The translations under genes were made by a program, and so were the position numbers. DNA of 64,000 nt from Xylocopa sonorina (taxonomy: Eukaryota > Arthropoda > Insecta > Hymenoptera > Apidae): contig NW_027490515.1 in the NCBI RefSeq assembly GCF_050948175.1, forward strand, positions 1-64,000. The letters run 5' to 3'. The notes under the pieces are model-generated. The model was not told where the DNA came from and made no database searches. It saw only the letters and a list, made by a program, of their open reading frames with translations. Numbering within the stretch: position 1 is the stretch's first letter; each line of letters opens with the position of its first letter. Shown piece after piece: positions 32,001-46,095 of the stretch.

Positions 32001-35000
32001 ACGATACGTAGACATCTGCAAACGCAATTTCCTTGCTAGGAAGTGTCGCATTTACTTTTATTTGAAATGTAGACGAGGAATACGTGACACTTCGCAAATC
32101 ATATTATATCTTACCATGAAACATAGAAATGAGATGCGATATCGCGTTTTAAGAAGCATTAGAAAGCTATTGCTAACGATACGTAGACATCTGCAAACGC
32201 TATTTCCTAGCGAGGAAGTTTCGCAATCACATTCATTTGAAGTGTAGACGAGGAATACATAACACTTCGCAAATCATGTTATATCTTACCATAAAACATA
32301 GAAATGAGATGCGATATCGCGTTTTAAGAAGCACTAGAAAGCTATTGCTACGATACGTAGACATCTGCAAACGCTATTTCCTAGGGAGGAAGTGTCGCAT
32401 TTACATTCATTTGAATCGTTGACGAGGAATGCATAACACTTCGCAATGAATATTATATCTTACCATGAAACATAGAAATGAGATGCGATATCGCGTTCTA
32501 AGAAGCATTAGAAAGCTATTGCTACGATACGTAGACATCTGCAAACGCTATTTCCTAGCGAGGAAGTATCGCATTTACATTCATTTGAAGTGTAGACGAG
32601 GAATACATAACACTTCGCAAATCATGTTATATCTTACCATGAAACATAGAAATGAGATGCGATATCGCGTTTTAAGAATCATATGAACTATATTGCTACG
32701 ATACGTAGACATTTGCAAACGCTATTTCGTTGCAAGGAAATGTCACATTTACATTCATTTGAAGTGTAGACGAGGAATACATAACACTTCGCATATCATA
32801 TTATACCTTACCATGAATCATAGAAATGAGATGCGATATCGCCTTTTAAGAATCGTAAAAACTCTATCGCTACGATACGTAGACATCTGCAAACGCTGTT
32901 TCCTAGCGAGGAAGTGTCGCATTCACATTCATTTGAAGTGTAGACGAGGAATACATGATACTTCGCAAATCATATTATATCTTACCATGAAACATAGAAA
33001 TGAGATGCGATATCGCGTTTTAAGAAGCATTAGAACACTATTGCTACGATAGGTAAACATTTGCAAACGCTATTTCCTAGCGAGGAAGTGTCGCATTTAC
33101 ATTCATTTGAATCGTAGGCGAGGAATGCATAACACTTCGCAATGAATATTATATCTTACCATGAAACATAGAAATGAGATGCGATATCGCGTTTTAAGAA
33201 GCATTAGAAAGCTATTGCTACGATACGTAGACATCTGCAAACGCTATTTCCTAGCGAGGAATTATCGCATTTACATTCATTTGAAGTGTAGACGAGGAAT
33301 ACATGATACTTCGCAAATCATATTATATCTTACCATGAAACATAGAAATGATATGCGATATCGCGTTTTAAGAATTATATGAACTCTAACGCTACGATAC
33401 GTAGACATCTGCAATCGCTATTTCCTAGCAAGGAAGTGTCGCATTTACATTCATTTGATGTGTAGACGAGGAATGCATAACACTTCGCAATGAATATTAT
33501 ATCTCATCATGAAACATAGATATGAGATGCAATATTTCGTTCTAAGAAGCATTTGAACTGTATTGCTTCGATACGTAGACATCTGCAAACGCTATTTCCT
33601 TGCAAGGAAGTGTCGCATTTACATTCATTTGAAGTGTAGACGAGGAATACATGATACTTCGCAAATCATATTATATCTTACCATGAAACATAGAAATGAG
33701 ATGCGATATCGCGTTTTAAGAAGCATTAGAACACTGTTGCTACGATATGTAGACATTTGCAAACGCTATTTCCTAGCAAAGAAGTGTCGCATTTACATTC
33801 ATTTGAAGTGTAGACGAGGAATACATAACACTTCGCAAATCATGTTATATCTTACCTTGAAACATAGAAATGAGATGCGATATCGTGTTTTAAGAAGCAT
33901 TAGAAAGCTATTGCTACGATACGTAGACATCTGCAAACGCTATTTCCTTGCTAGGAAGTGTCGCATTTACATTCATTTGAAATGTAGACGAGGAATACGT
34001 GACACTTCGCAAATCATATTATACCTTACCATGAAACATAGAAATGAGATGCGATATCGCGTTTTAAGAAGCATTAGAAAGCTACTGCTAACGATACGTA
34101 GACATCTGCAAACGCTATTTCCTAGCGAGGAAGTATCGCAATCACATTCAGTTGAAGTGTAGACGAGGAATAGATAACACTTCGCAAATCATGTTATATC
34201 TTACCATAAAACATAGAAATGAGATGCGATATCGCGTTTTAAGAATCATATGAACTCTATTGCTACGATACGTAGACATCTGCAATCGCTATTTCCTAGC
34301 AAGGAAGTGTCGCATTTACATTCATTTGAAGTGTAGACGAGGAATGCATAACACTTCGCAATGAATATTATATCTTATCATGAAACATAGATATGAGATG
34401 CAATATCTCGTTTTAAGAAGCATTTGAACTCTACTGCTTCGATACGTAGACATCTGCAAACGCTATTTCCTTGCAAGGAAGTGTCGCATTCACATTCATT
34501 TGAAGTGTAGACGAGGAATACAAAACACTTCGCAAATCATGTTATATCTTACCATGAAACATAGTAATGAGCTGCGATATCGCGTTTTAAGAATCATATG
34601 AACTCTATTGCTACGATACGTAGACATTTGCAAACGCTATTTCGTTGCAAGGAAATGTCACATTTACATTCATTTGAAGTGTAGACGAGGAATACATAAC
34701 ACTTCGCATATCATATTATACCTTACCATGAATCATAGAAATGAGATGCGATATCGCCTTTTAAGAATCGTAAAAACTCTATCGCTACGATACGTAGACA
34801 TCTGCAAACGCTGTTTCCTAGCGAGGAAGTGTCGCATTCACATTCATTTGAAGTGTAGACGAGGAATACATGATACTTCGCAAATCATATTATATCTTAC
34901 CATGAAACATAGAAATGAGGTGCGATATCGCGTTTTAAGAAGCATTAGAACACTATTGCTACGATAGGTAAACATTTGCAAACGCTATTTCCTAGCGAGG

Positions 35001-35298
35001 AAGTGTCGCATTTACATTCATTTGAATCGTAGACGAGGAATGCATAACACTTCGCAATGAATATTATATCTTACCATGAAACATAGAAATGAGATGCGAT
35101 ATCGCGTTTTAAGGAGCATTAGAAAGCTATTGCTACGATACGTAGACATCTGCAGACGCTATTTCCTAGCGAGGGAGTATCGCATTTACATTCATTTGAA
35201 GTGTAGACGAGGAATACATGATACTTCGCAAATCATATTATATCTTACCATGAAACATAGAAATGAGATGCGATATCGCGTTTTAAGAAGCATTAGAA
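25737..35298 (+). repeat. 4874-bp tandem duplication of satellite (28 monomers)
   Basis: Segments about 25737-30424 and 30611-35298 align at a constant offset of 4874 bp (28 x 174 + 2). Shared rare variants prove the pairing, for example CACTTAGCAATG near 25996 and 30870 and CCTAGAGAGGAAG near 26463 and 31337. I noticed roughly a dozen substitutions between copies (such as CTATTTCC versus CTACTTCC near 31853). Limits are approximate. A 1915-bp near-repeat (about 26100-27450 versus 28020-29370) is nested inside each copy. Confidence 0.88.
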
Positions 35299-37338
35299 AG
35301 CTATTGCTACGATACGTAGACATCTGCAAACGCTATTTCCTAGCGAGGAAGTATCGCATTTACATTCATTTGAAGTGTAGACGAGGAATACATGATACTT
35401 CGCAAATCATATTATATCTTACCATGAAACATAGAAATGAGATGCGATATCGCGTTTTAAGAAGCATTAGAACACTGTTGCTACTATATGTAGACATTTG
35501 CAAACGCTATTTCCTTGCTAGGAAGTGTCGCATTTACATTCATTTGAAATGTAGACGAGGAATACGTGACACTTCGCAAATCATATTATATCTTACCACG
35601 AAACATAGAAATGAGATGCGATATCGCGTTTTAAGAAGCATTAGAAAGCTATTGCTAACGATACGTAGACATCTGCAAACGCTATTTCCTAGCGAGGAAG
35701 TATCGCAATCACATTCATTTGAAGTGTAGACGAGGAATACATAACACTTCGCAAATCATGTTATATCTTACCATAAAACATAGAAATGAGATGCGATATC
35801 GCGTTTTAAGAATCATATGAACTCTATTGCTACGATACGTAGACATCTGCAATCGCTATTTCCTAGCAAGGAAGTGTCGCATTTACATTCATTTGAAGCG
35901 TAGACGAGGAATGCATAACACTTCGCAATGAATATTATATCTTATCATGAAACATAGATATGAGATGCAATATCTCGTTTTAAGAAGCATTTGAACTCTA
36001 CTGCTTCGATACGTAGACATCTGCAAACGCTATTTCCTTGCAAGGAAGTGTCGCATTCACATTCATTTGAAGTGTAGACGAGGAATACAAAACACTTCGC
36101 AAATCATGTTATATCTTACCATGAAACATAGTAATGAGCTGCGATATCGCGTTTTAAGAATCATATGAACTCTATTGCTAGGATACGTAGACATTTGCAA
36201 ACGCTATTTCGTTGCAAGGAAATGTCACATTTACATTCATTTGAAGTGTAGACGAGGAATACATAACACTTCGCATATCATATTATACCTTACCATGAAT
36301 CATAGAAATGAGATGCGATATCGCCTTTTAAGAATCGTAAAAACCCTATCGCTACGATACGTAGACATCTGCAAACGCTGTTTCCTAGCGAGGAAGTGTC
36401 GCATTCACATTCATTTGAAGTGTAGACGAGGAATACATGATACTTCGCAAATCATATTATATCTTACCATGAAACATAGAAATGAGGTGCGATATCGCGT
36501 TTTAAGAAGCATTAGAACACTATTGCTACGATAGGTAAACATTTGCAAACGCTATTTCCTAGCGAGGAAGTGTCGCATTTACATTCATTTGAATCGTAGA
36601 CGAGGAATGCATAACACTTCGCAATGAATATTATATCTTACCATGAAACATAGAAATGAGATGCGATATCGCGTTTTAAGAATCATATGATCTCTATTGC
36701 TACGATACGTAGACATCTGCAAACGCTATTTCCTTGCAAGGAAGTGTCGCATTTACATTCATTTGAAGTGTAGACGAGGAATACATGATACTTCGCAAAT
36801 CATATCATATCTTACCATGAAACATAGAAATGAGATGCGATATCGCGTTTTAAGAAACTTTAGAACACTATTGCTACGATACGTAGACATTTGCAAACGC
36901 TATTTCCTAGCAAAGAAGTGTCGCATTTACATTCATTTGAAGTGTAGACGAGGAATACATGACACTTCGCAAATCATATTATGTCTTACCATGAAATATA
37001 GAAATGAGATGCGATATCACGTTTTAAGAATCATAAGAACTCTATTGCTACGATACGTAGACATCTGCAAACGCTATTTCGTTGCAAGGAAATGTCACAA
37101 TTACAATCATTTGAAGTGTAGACGAGGAACACATAACACTTCGCATACCATATTATACCTTACCATGAAACATCGAAATGAGATGCGATATCGCCTTTTA
37201 AGAGTCATAAAAACTCTATCGCTACGATACGTAGACATCTGCAAACGCTATTTCCTTGCAAGGAAGTGTCGCATTTACATTCATTTGATTCGTAGACGAG
37301 GAATGCATAACACTTCGCAATGAATATTATATCTTACC

Positions 37339-40300
37339 ATGAAACATAGAAATGAGATGCGATATCGCGTTTTAAGGAGCATTAGAAAGCTAATGCTACG
37401 ATACGTAGACATCTGCAAACGCTATTTCCTAGCGAGGATGTATCGCATTCACATTCATTTGAAGTGTAGACGAGGAATGCATAACACTTCGCAAATCATG
37501 TTATATCTTACCATGAAACATAGAAATGAGATGCGATATCGCGTTTTAAGAATCATATGAACACTATTGCTACGCTACGTAGATATCTGCAATCGCTATT
37601 TCCTAGCAAGGAAGTGTCGCATTTACATTCATTTGAAGTGTAGACGAGGAATACATGATACTTCGCAAATCATATTATATCTTACCATGAAACATAGAAA
37701 TGAGATCCGATATCGCGTTTTAAGAAGCATTAGAACACTGTTGCTACGATATGTAGACATTTGCAAACGCTATTTCCTAGCAAGGAAGTGTCGCATTTAC
37801 ATTCATTTGAAGTGTAGACGAGGAATACATAACACTTCGCAAATCATATTATATCTTACCATGAAACATAGAAATGAGATGCGATATCGCGTTTTAAGAA
37901 GCGTTAGAACTCTATTGCTACGATACGTAGACATCTGCAAACGCTGTTTCCTAGCGAGGAAGTGTCGCATTCACATTCATTTGAAGTGTAGACGAGGAAT
38001 ACATGATACTTCGCAAATCATATTATATCTTACCATGAAACATAGAAATGAGATGCGATATCGCGTTTTAAGAAGAATTAGAACACTATTGCTACGATAG
38101 GTAGACATTTGCAAACGCTATTTCCTAGCGAGGAGGTGTCGCATTTACATTCATTTGATTCGTAGACGAGGAATGCATAACACTTCGCAATGAATATTAT
38201 ATCTTACCATGAAACATAGAAATGAGATGCGATATCGCGTTTTAAGAAGCATTAGAAAGCTATTGCTACGATACGTAGACATCTGCAAACGCTATTTTCT
38301 AGCGAGGAAGTATCGCATTTACATTCACTTGAAGTGTAGACGAGGAATACATAACACTTCGCAAATCATGTTATATCTTACCATGAAACATAGAAATGAG
38401 ATGCGATATCGCGTTTTAAGAATCATATGAACTCTATTGCTACGATACGTAGACATATGCAATCGCTATTTCCTAGCAAGGAAGTGTCGCATTTACATTC
38501 ATTTGAAGTGTAGACGAGGAATACATGATTCTTCGCAAATCATATTATATCTTACCATGAAACATAGAAATGAGATGCAATATCGCATTTTAAGAATCAT
38601 AAGAACTCTATTGCTACGATACGTAGAATTCTGCAAACGCTATTTCCTTGCAAGGAAGTGTCGCATTTACATTCATTTGAATCGTAGACGAGGAATGCAT
38701 AACACTTCGCAATGAATATTATATCTTATCAGGAAACATAGATATGAGATGCGATATCGCGTTTTAAGAAGCATTAGAAAGCTATTGCTACGATACGTAG
38801 ACATCTGCAAACGCTATTTCCTAGCGAGGATGTATCGCATTCACATTCATTTGAAGTGTAGACGAGGAATACATAACACTTCGCAAATCATGTTATGTCT
38901 TACCATGAAACATAGAAATGAGATGCGATATCGCGTTTTAAGGATCATATGATCTCTATTGCTACGATACGTAGACATCTGCAATCGCTATTTCCTAACA
39001 AGGAAATGTCGCATTCATATTCATTTGAAGTGTGGACGAGGAATACAAAACACTTCGCAAATCATGTTATATCTTACCATGAAACATAGAAATGAGATGC
39101 GATATCGCGTTTTAAGAAGCATTAGAAAGCTATTGCTACGATACGTAGACATCTGCAAACGCTATTTCCTAGCGAGGATGTATCGCATTCACATTCATTT
39201 GAAGTGTAGACGAGGAATACATAACACTTCGCAAATCATGTTATATCTTACCATGAAACATAGAAATGAGATGCGATATCGCGTTTTGAGAAGCACTAGA
39301 AAGCTATTGCTACGATACGTAGACATCTGCAAACGCTATTTCCTTGCAAGTAAGTGTCGCATTTACATTCATTTGAATCGTAGACGAGGAATGCATAACA
39401 CTTCGCAATGAATATTATATCTTATCATGAAACATAGATATGAGATGCAATATCTCGTTTTAAGAAGAATTTGAACTCTATTGCTTCGATACGTAGACAT
39501 CTGCAAACGCTATTTCCTTGCAAGGAAGTGTCGCATTTACATTCATTTGAAGTGTAGACGAGGAATACATGATACTTCGCAAATCATATCATATCTTACC
39601 ATGAAACATAGAAATGAGATGCGATATCGCGTTTTAAGAAACTTTAGAACACTATTGCTACGATACGTAGACATTTGCAAACGCTATTTCCTAGCAAAGA
39701 AGTGTCGCATTTACATTCATTTGAATCGTAGACGAGGAATGCATAACACTTCGCAATGAATATTATATCTTACCATGAAACATAGAAATGAGATGCGATA
39801 TCGCGTTTTAAGAAACTTTAGAACACTATTGCTACGATACGTAGACATTTGCAAACGCTATTTCCTAGCAAAGAAGTGTCGCATTTACATTCATTTGAAG
39901 TGTAGACGAGGAATACATGACACTTCGCAAATCATATTATGTCTTACCATGAAATATAGAAATGAGATGCGATATCACGTTTTAAGAATCATAAGAACTC
40001 TATTGCTACGATACGTAGACATCTGCAAACGCTATTTCGTTGCAAGGAAATGTCACAATTACAATCATTTGAAGTGTAGACGAGGAACACATAACACTTC
40101 GCATACCATATTATACCTTACCATGAAACATCGAAATGAGATGCGATATCGCCTTTTAAGAGTCATAAAAACTCTATCGCTACGATACGTAGACATCTGC
40201 AAACGCTATTTCCTTGCAAGGAAGTGTCGCATTTACATTCATTTGATTCGTAGACGAGGAATGCATAACACTTCGCAATGAATATTATATCTTACCATGA

Positions 40301-42940
40301 AACATAGAAATGAGATGCGATATCGCGTTTTAAGGAGCATTAGAAAGCTAATGCTACGATACCTGGACATCTGCAGACGCTATTTCCTATCAGGGAAGTA
40401 TGGCATTTTCATTCATTTGAAGAGTAGGCGAGGAATACATGACACTTCGCAAATCATATTATATCTTACCATGAAACATAGAAATGAGATGCGATATCGC
40501 GTTTTAAGGAGCATTAGAAAGCTAATGCTACGATACGTAGACATCTGCAAACGCTATTTCCTAGCGAGGATGTATCGCATTCACATTCATTTGAAGTGTA
40601 GACGAGGAATGCATAACACTTCGCAAATCATGTTATATCTTACCATGAAACATAGAAATGAGATGCGATATCGCGTTTTAAGAATCATATGAACTCTATT
40701 GCTACGCTACGTAGATATCTGCAATCGCTATTTCCTAGCAAGGAAGTGTCGCATTTACATTCATTTGAAGTGTAGACGAGGAATACATGATACTTCGCAA
40801 ATCATATTATATCTTACCATGAAACATAGAAATGAGATCCGATATCGCGTTTTAAGAAGCATTAGAACACTGTTGCTACGATATGTAGACATTTGCAAAC
40901 GCTATTTCCTAGCAAGGAAGTGTCGCATTTACATTCATTTGAAGTGTAGACGAGGAATACATAACACTTCGCAAATCATATTATATCTTACCATGAAACA
41001 TAGAAATGAGATGCGATATCGCGTTTTAAGAAGCGTTAGAACTCTATTGCTACGATACGTAGACATCTGCAAACGCTGTTTCCTAGCGAGGAAGTGTCGC
41101 ATTCACATTCATTTGAAGTGTAGACGAGGAATACATGATACTTCGCAAATCATATTATATCTTACCATGAAACATAGAAATGAGATGCGATATCGCGTTT
41201 TAAGAAGAATTAGAACACTATTGCTACGATAGGTAGACATTTGCAAACGCTATTTCCTAGCGAGGAGGTGTCGCATTTACATTCATTTGATTCGTAGACG
41301 AGGAATGCATAACACTTCGCAATGAATATTATATCTTACCATGAAACATAGAAATGAGATGCGATATCGCGTTTTAAGAAGCATTAGAAAGCTATTGCTA
41401 CGATACGTAGACATCTGCAAACGCTATTTTCTAGCGAGGAAGTATCGCATTTACATTCACTTGAAGTGTAGACGAGGAATACATAACACTTCGCAAATCA
41501 TGTTATATCTTACCATGAAACATAGAAATGAGATGCGATATCGCGTTTTAAGAATCATATGAACTCTATTGCTACGATACGTAGACATATGCAATCGCTA
41601 TTTCCTAGCAAGGAAGTGTCGCATTTACATTCATTTGAAGTGTAGACGAGGAATTCATGATTCTTCGCAAATCATATTATATCTTACCATGAAACATAGA
41701 AATGAGATGCAATATCGCATTTTAAGAATCATAAGAACTCTATTGCTACGATACGTAGAATTCTGCAAACGCTATTTCCTTGCAAGGAAGTGTCGCATTT
41801 ACATTCATTTGAATCGTAGACGAGGAATGCATAACACTTCGCAATGAATATTATATCTTATCAGGAAACATAGATATGAGATGCGATATCGCGTTTTAAG
41901 AAGCATTAGAAAGCTATTGCTACGATACGTAGACATCTGCAAACGCTATTTCCTAGCGAGGATGTATCGCATTCACATTCATTTGAAGTGTAGACGAGGA
42001 ATACATAACACTTCGCAAATCATGTTATGTCTTACCATGAAACATAGAAATGAGATGCGATATCGCGTTTTAAGGATCATATGATCTCTATTGCTACGAT
42101 ACGTAGACATCTGCAATCGCTATTTCCTAACAAGGAAATGTCGCATTCATATTCATTTGAAGTGTGGACGAGGAATACAAAACACTTCGCAAATCATGTT
42201 ATATCTTACCATGAAACATAGAAATGAGATGCGATATCGCGTTTTAAGAAGCATTAGAAAGCTATTGCTACGATACGTAGACATCTGCAAACGCTATTTC
42301 CTAGCGAGGATGTATCGCATTCACATTCATTTGAAGTGTAGACGAGGAATACATAACACTTCGCAAATCATGTTATATCTTACCATGAAACATAGAAATG
42401 AGATGCGATATCGCGTTTTGAGAAGCACTAGAAAGCTATTGCTACGATACGTAGACATCTGCAAACGCTATTTCCTTGCAAGTAAGTGTCGCATTTACAT
42501 TCATTTGAATCGTAGACGAGGAATGCATAACACTTCGCAATGAATATTATATCTTATCATGAAACATAGATATGAGATGCAATATCTCGTTTTAAGAAGA
42601 ATTTGAACTCTATTGCTTCGATACGTAGACATCTGCAAACGCTATTTCCTTGCAAGGAAGTGTCGCATTTACATTCATTTGAAGTGTAGACGAGGAATAC
42701 ATGATACTTCGCAAATCATATCATATCTTACCATGAAACATAGAAATGAGATGCGATATCGCGTTTTAAGAAACTTTAGAACACTATTGCTACGATACGT
42801 AGACATTTGCAAACGCTATTTCCTAGCAAAGAAGTGTCGCATTTACATTCATTTGAATCGTAGACGAGGAATGCATAACACTTCGCAATGAATATTATAT
42901 CTTACCATGAAACATAGAAATGAGATGCGATATCGCGTTT
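37339..42940 (+). repeat. 3132-bp tandem duplication of satellite (18 monomers)
   Basis: Segments from 37339 to about 39810 and from 40471 to about 42940 match at an offset of exactly 3132 bp (18 x 174). Shared rare variants include ACATGATTCTTCGC, GTAGAATTCTGC and CCTAACAAGGAAATG. Upstream, about 36817-37330 matches 39775-40290 at an offset of 2958 bp, so one extra monomer (about 40297-40470, with TACCTGGACATCTGCAGACG) was gained. A further partial copy begins near 43134. Confidence 0.87.
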
Positions 42941-44545
42941 TAAGAAGCATTAGAAAGCTATTGCTACGATACGTAGACATCTGCAAACGCTATTTCCTAG
43001 CGAGGAAGTATCGCATTTACATTCATTTGAAGTGTAGACGAGGAATATATAACACTTCGCAAATCTGTTACATCTTACCATGAAACATAGAAATGAGATG
43101 CGATATCGCGTTTTAAGAATCATATGAACTCTATTGCTACGATACGTAGACCTCTGCAATCGCTATTTCCTTGCGAGGAAGTATCGCATTTACATTCATT
43201 TGAAGTGTAGACGAGGAATACATGACACTTCGCAAATCATATTATGTCTTACCATGAAACATAGAAATGAGATGCGATATCACGTTTTAAGAATCATAAG
43301 AACTCTATTGCTACGATACGTAGACATCTGCAAACGCTATTTCGTTGCAAGGAAATGTCACAATTACAATCATTTGAAGTGTAGACGAGGAACACATAAC
43401 ACTTCGCATACCATATTATACCTTACCATGAAACATCGAAATGAGATGCGATATCGCCTTTTAAGAGTCATAAAAACTCTATCGCTACGATACGTAGACA
43501 TCTGCAAACGCTATTTCCTTGCAAGGAAGTGTCGCATTTACATTCATTTGATTCGTAGACGAGGAATGCATAACACTTCGCAATGAATATTATATCTTAC
43601 CATGAAACATAGAAATGAGATGCGATATCGCGTTTTAAGGAGCATTAGAAAGCTAATGCTACGATACCTGGACATCTGCAGACGCTATTTCCTATCAGGG
43701 AAGTATGGCATTTTCATTCATTTGAAGAGTAGGCGAGGAATACATGACACTTCGCAAATCATATTATATCTTACCATGAAACATAGAAATGAGATGCGTT
43801 ATCGCGTTTTAAGAAGCGTTAGAACTCTATTGCTACGATACGTAGACATCTGCAAACGCTGTTTCCTAGCGAGGAAGTGTCGCATTCACATTCATTTGAA
43901 GTGTAGACGAGGAATACATGATACTTCGCAAATCATATTATATCTTACCATGAAACATAGAAATGAGATGCGATATCGCGTTTTAAGAATCATATGAACT
44001 CTATTGCTACGATACGTAGACATCTGCAATCGCTATTTCCTAGCAAGGAAGTGTCGCATTTACATTCATTTGAAGTGTAGACGAGGAATACATGATACTT
44101 CGCAAATCATATTATATCTTACCATGAAACATAGAAATGAGATGCGATATCGCGTTTTAAGAAGCATTAGAACACTGTTGCTACGATATGTATACATTTG
44201 CAAACGCTATTTCCTAGCAAGGAAGTGTCGCATTTACATTCATTTGAAGTGTAGACGAGGAATACATAACACTTCGTAAATCATGTTATATCTTACCATG
44301 AAACATAGAAATTAGGTGCAATATCGCATTTTAAGAATCATAAGAACTCTATTGCTACGATACGTAGACTTCTGCAAACGCTATTTCCTTGCAAGGAAGT
44401 GTCGCATTTACATTCATTTGAATCGTAGACGAGGAATGCATAACACTTCGCAATGAATATTATATCTTATCAGGAAACATAGATATGAGATGCAATATCT
44501 CGTTTTAAGAAGCATTTCAACTCTATTGCTTCGATACGTAGACAT

Positions 44546-44549
44546 CTGC
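44546..44549. other. Target-site duplication CTGC of plus-strand solo LTR
   Basis: CTGC at 44546-44549 and 46096-46099 brackets the solo LTR. The uninterrupted paralogue is at 48879-48882. Confidence 0.95.
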
Positions 44550-46095
44550 TGTGACGTCAGGCGTACCGCCTGCCACCCTCCGGCGTCAACCTCTTCTCCA
44601 GCGGCATCCGTATCCAGAGCCCCTGTACGCGGGCCACCCGCCGACACGCCGCTCCAGTATTCAGAGACGACGATACGAGAGAGAGGAAGGGCACTCGACA
44701 CACGTCAGGGAAGACCTCACCCCACGTTACGAGGGCGAGGAGCACCACACCACGTACCGTATCGAGTCACCGGCGATCACGCACCCGTACACCCTCTTCT
44801 CGTATATGCGATCATAGTATAAGTACACTACTCATTTCTGTACATACACCACAACACACATCTAGATTTAAATACATACATGTACATACGCCGCCTAGTC
44901 GTTACGCTAGAGATAAGTTGCGATGCGCTCGCGCGCGCACTCGACGCTCGCGGCTCACGCTCAACGCGGGCCGCTCCCCACTCCGACCGGCCGCCCCACC
45001 GCTAGGGCCGAGCGGCCGCCCTACTCCAACCGTCCGCCCCACCGCGAGGGCCCAGCGACTCGCGCGCCGCGCGACCCGAGGAGGTCGCGGATGCGAGATC
45101 TGATAGACACTTCTAATCGCGCCTCCGAACGAGACACATCTAGTCTCGACTCCGAACCGAGGAGTTCTCTCCGACTCGAGCAATTGGCTCATAAGCAACG
45201 AGCTACCAGCTCAATGCCTTCGTCTCTATCTCATCTCCGTTAGCGGAGTCCGTAACGTAACTTAGTCCATTTCAATTTCTTGTTATAATCTTAGTTTAAT
45301 AACTTAGAATTAGTCAAGTGTAGTAACATAGGGAAGTTTAAAGAATATACGTAGTTTATACCAGATACAAATCTTCTTTATTTCAATTACAAGTTCCTCA
45401 ACTCAATTCCACGGGTACGCTCGCGAATATTACACGTTCCTATAATTCATCTGCGATAGTCCTGAAGGTAGACAGCTAGAGCGAACCAACGCTTAGCCGC
45501 TCTTTCTTCAGTCCTGCCGTGATCGAGCATCTTGCGCCCAGGTTGACACTGTACCGCTAGAGCGAACCAGCGCTTAGCCGTGCCGTTATCTTCCGAAGTA
45601 CAAGTGCTCTTGATGAACTTCGAGACTCCGAAAAAGCGTACACGACGCGCGGGGAGGAAGGAGTTCATGCGTCGTCTGATTCGCGAATACGTGGGCAGTG
45701 TTCCTGGATACATCGATCTCTGCACTCGAGTTCCTGTTCCTACGAAGGATACCTTTTCCGCCGTCCGGCCCGTTCGTGCCCAGGATCGTCCTGTCCCAGC
45801 GCCCGTACCCGCCAGCCGGGGTCAGCCCGTCTGGAAACTCATCCCTGTGACCGTACAACCGTTCCAGCCGTACGCCGCAGCAATACCGCTCACGGATCCA
45901 AGGCGCTCTCGATACCTGGAACGAGAGTCACAGCGGTAAAATCAAGACATCGAAAGGTAAGTGCCGCGTTAAATATTCGGTAATTAGAGTCCAGAACGCC
46001 AACGAACCCGGTCCAGGCGCAATTCGCGTTCGTTTCGGGAACGGCTACGACGTCGTGTCATAGTTTCGAGTGAAATCGCACCCCGGGACGTGACA
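44550..46095 (+). mobile_element. Solo LTR of the same retrotransposon, + strand
   Basis: A complete 1546-bp LTR flanked on both sides by satellite and a matched 4-bp duplication, as expected after LTR-LTR recombination removed the interior. It is more diverged than the LTRs of the full elements, with at least six differences (for example 45439, 45443, and the CGTTCGTGCC segment near 45771). The TATA-like box (44818-44825), splice-donor-like site (45956/45957) and both LTR open frames (44923-45243, 45613-45939) are retained. Confidence 0.97.

Larger units (their letters stand above)
22946..44549 (+). repeat. 174-bp satellite array, block C
   Basis: About 124 uninterrupted head-to-tail monomers with no gene and no other transposon. 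It holds the best-developed higher-order structure: 871-bp five-monomer units (23465-26077), a 4874-bp duplication (25737-35298) containing a nested 1915-bp near-repeat, and a 3132-bp duplication (about 37339-42940). Single-base indels such as GCTAACG (+1) and AAATCTGTTAC near 43060 (-1) mark particular lineages. The block ends with CTGC, the left duplication of the solo LTR. Confidence 0.97.
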
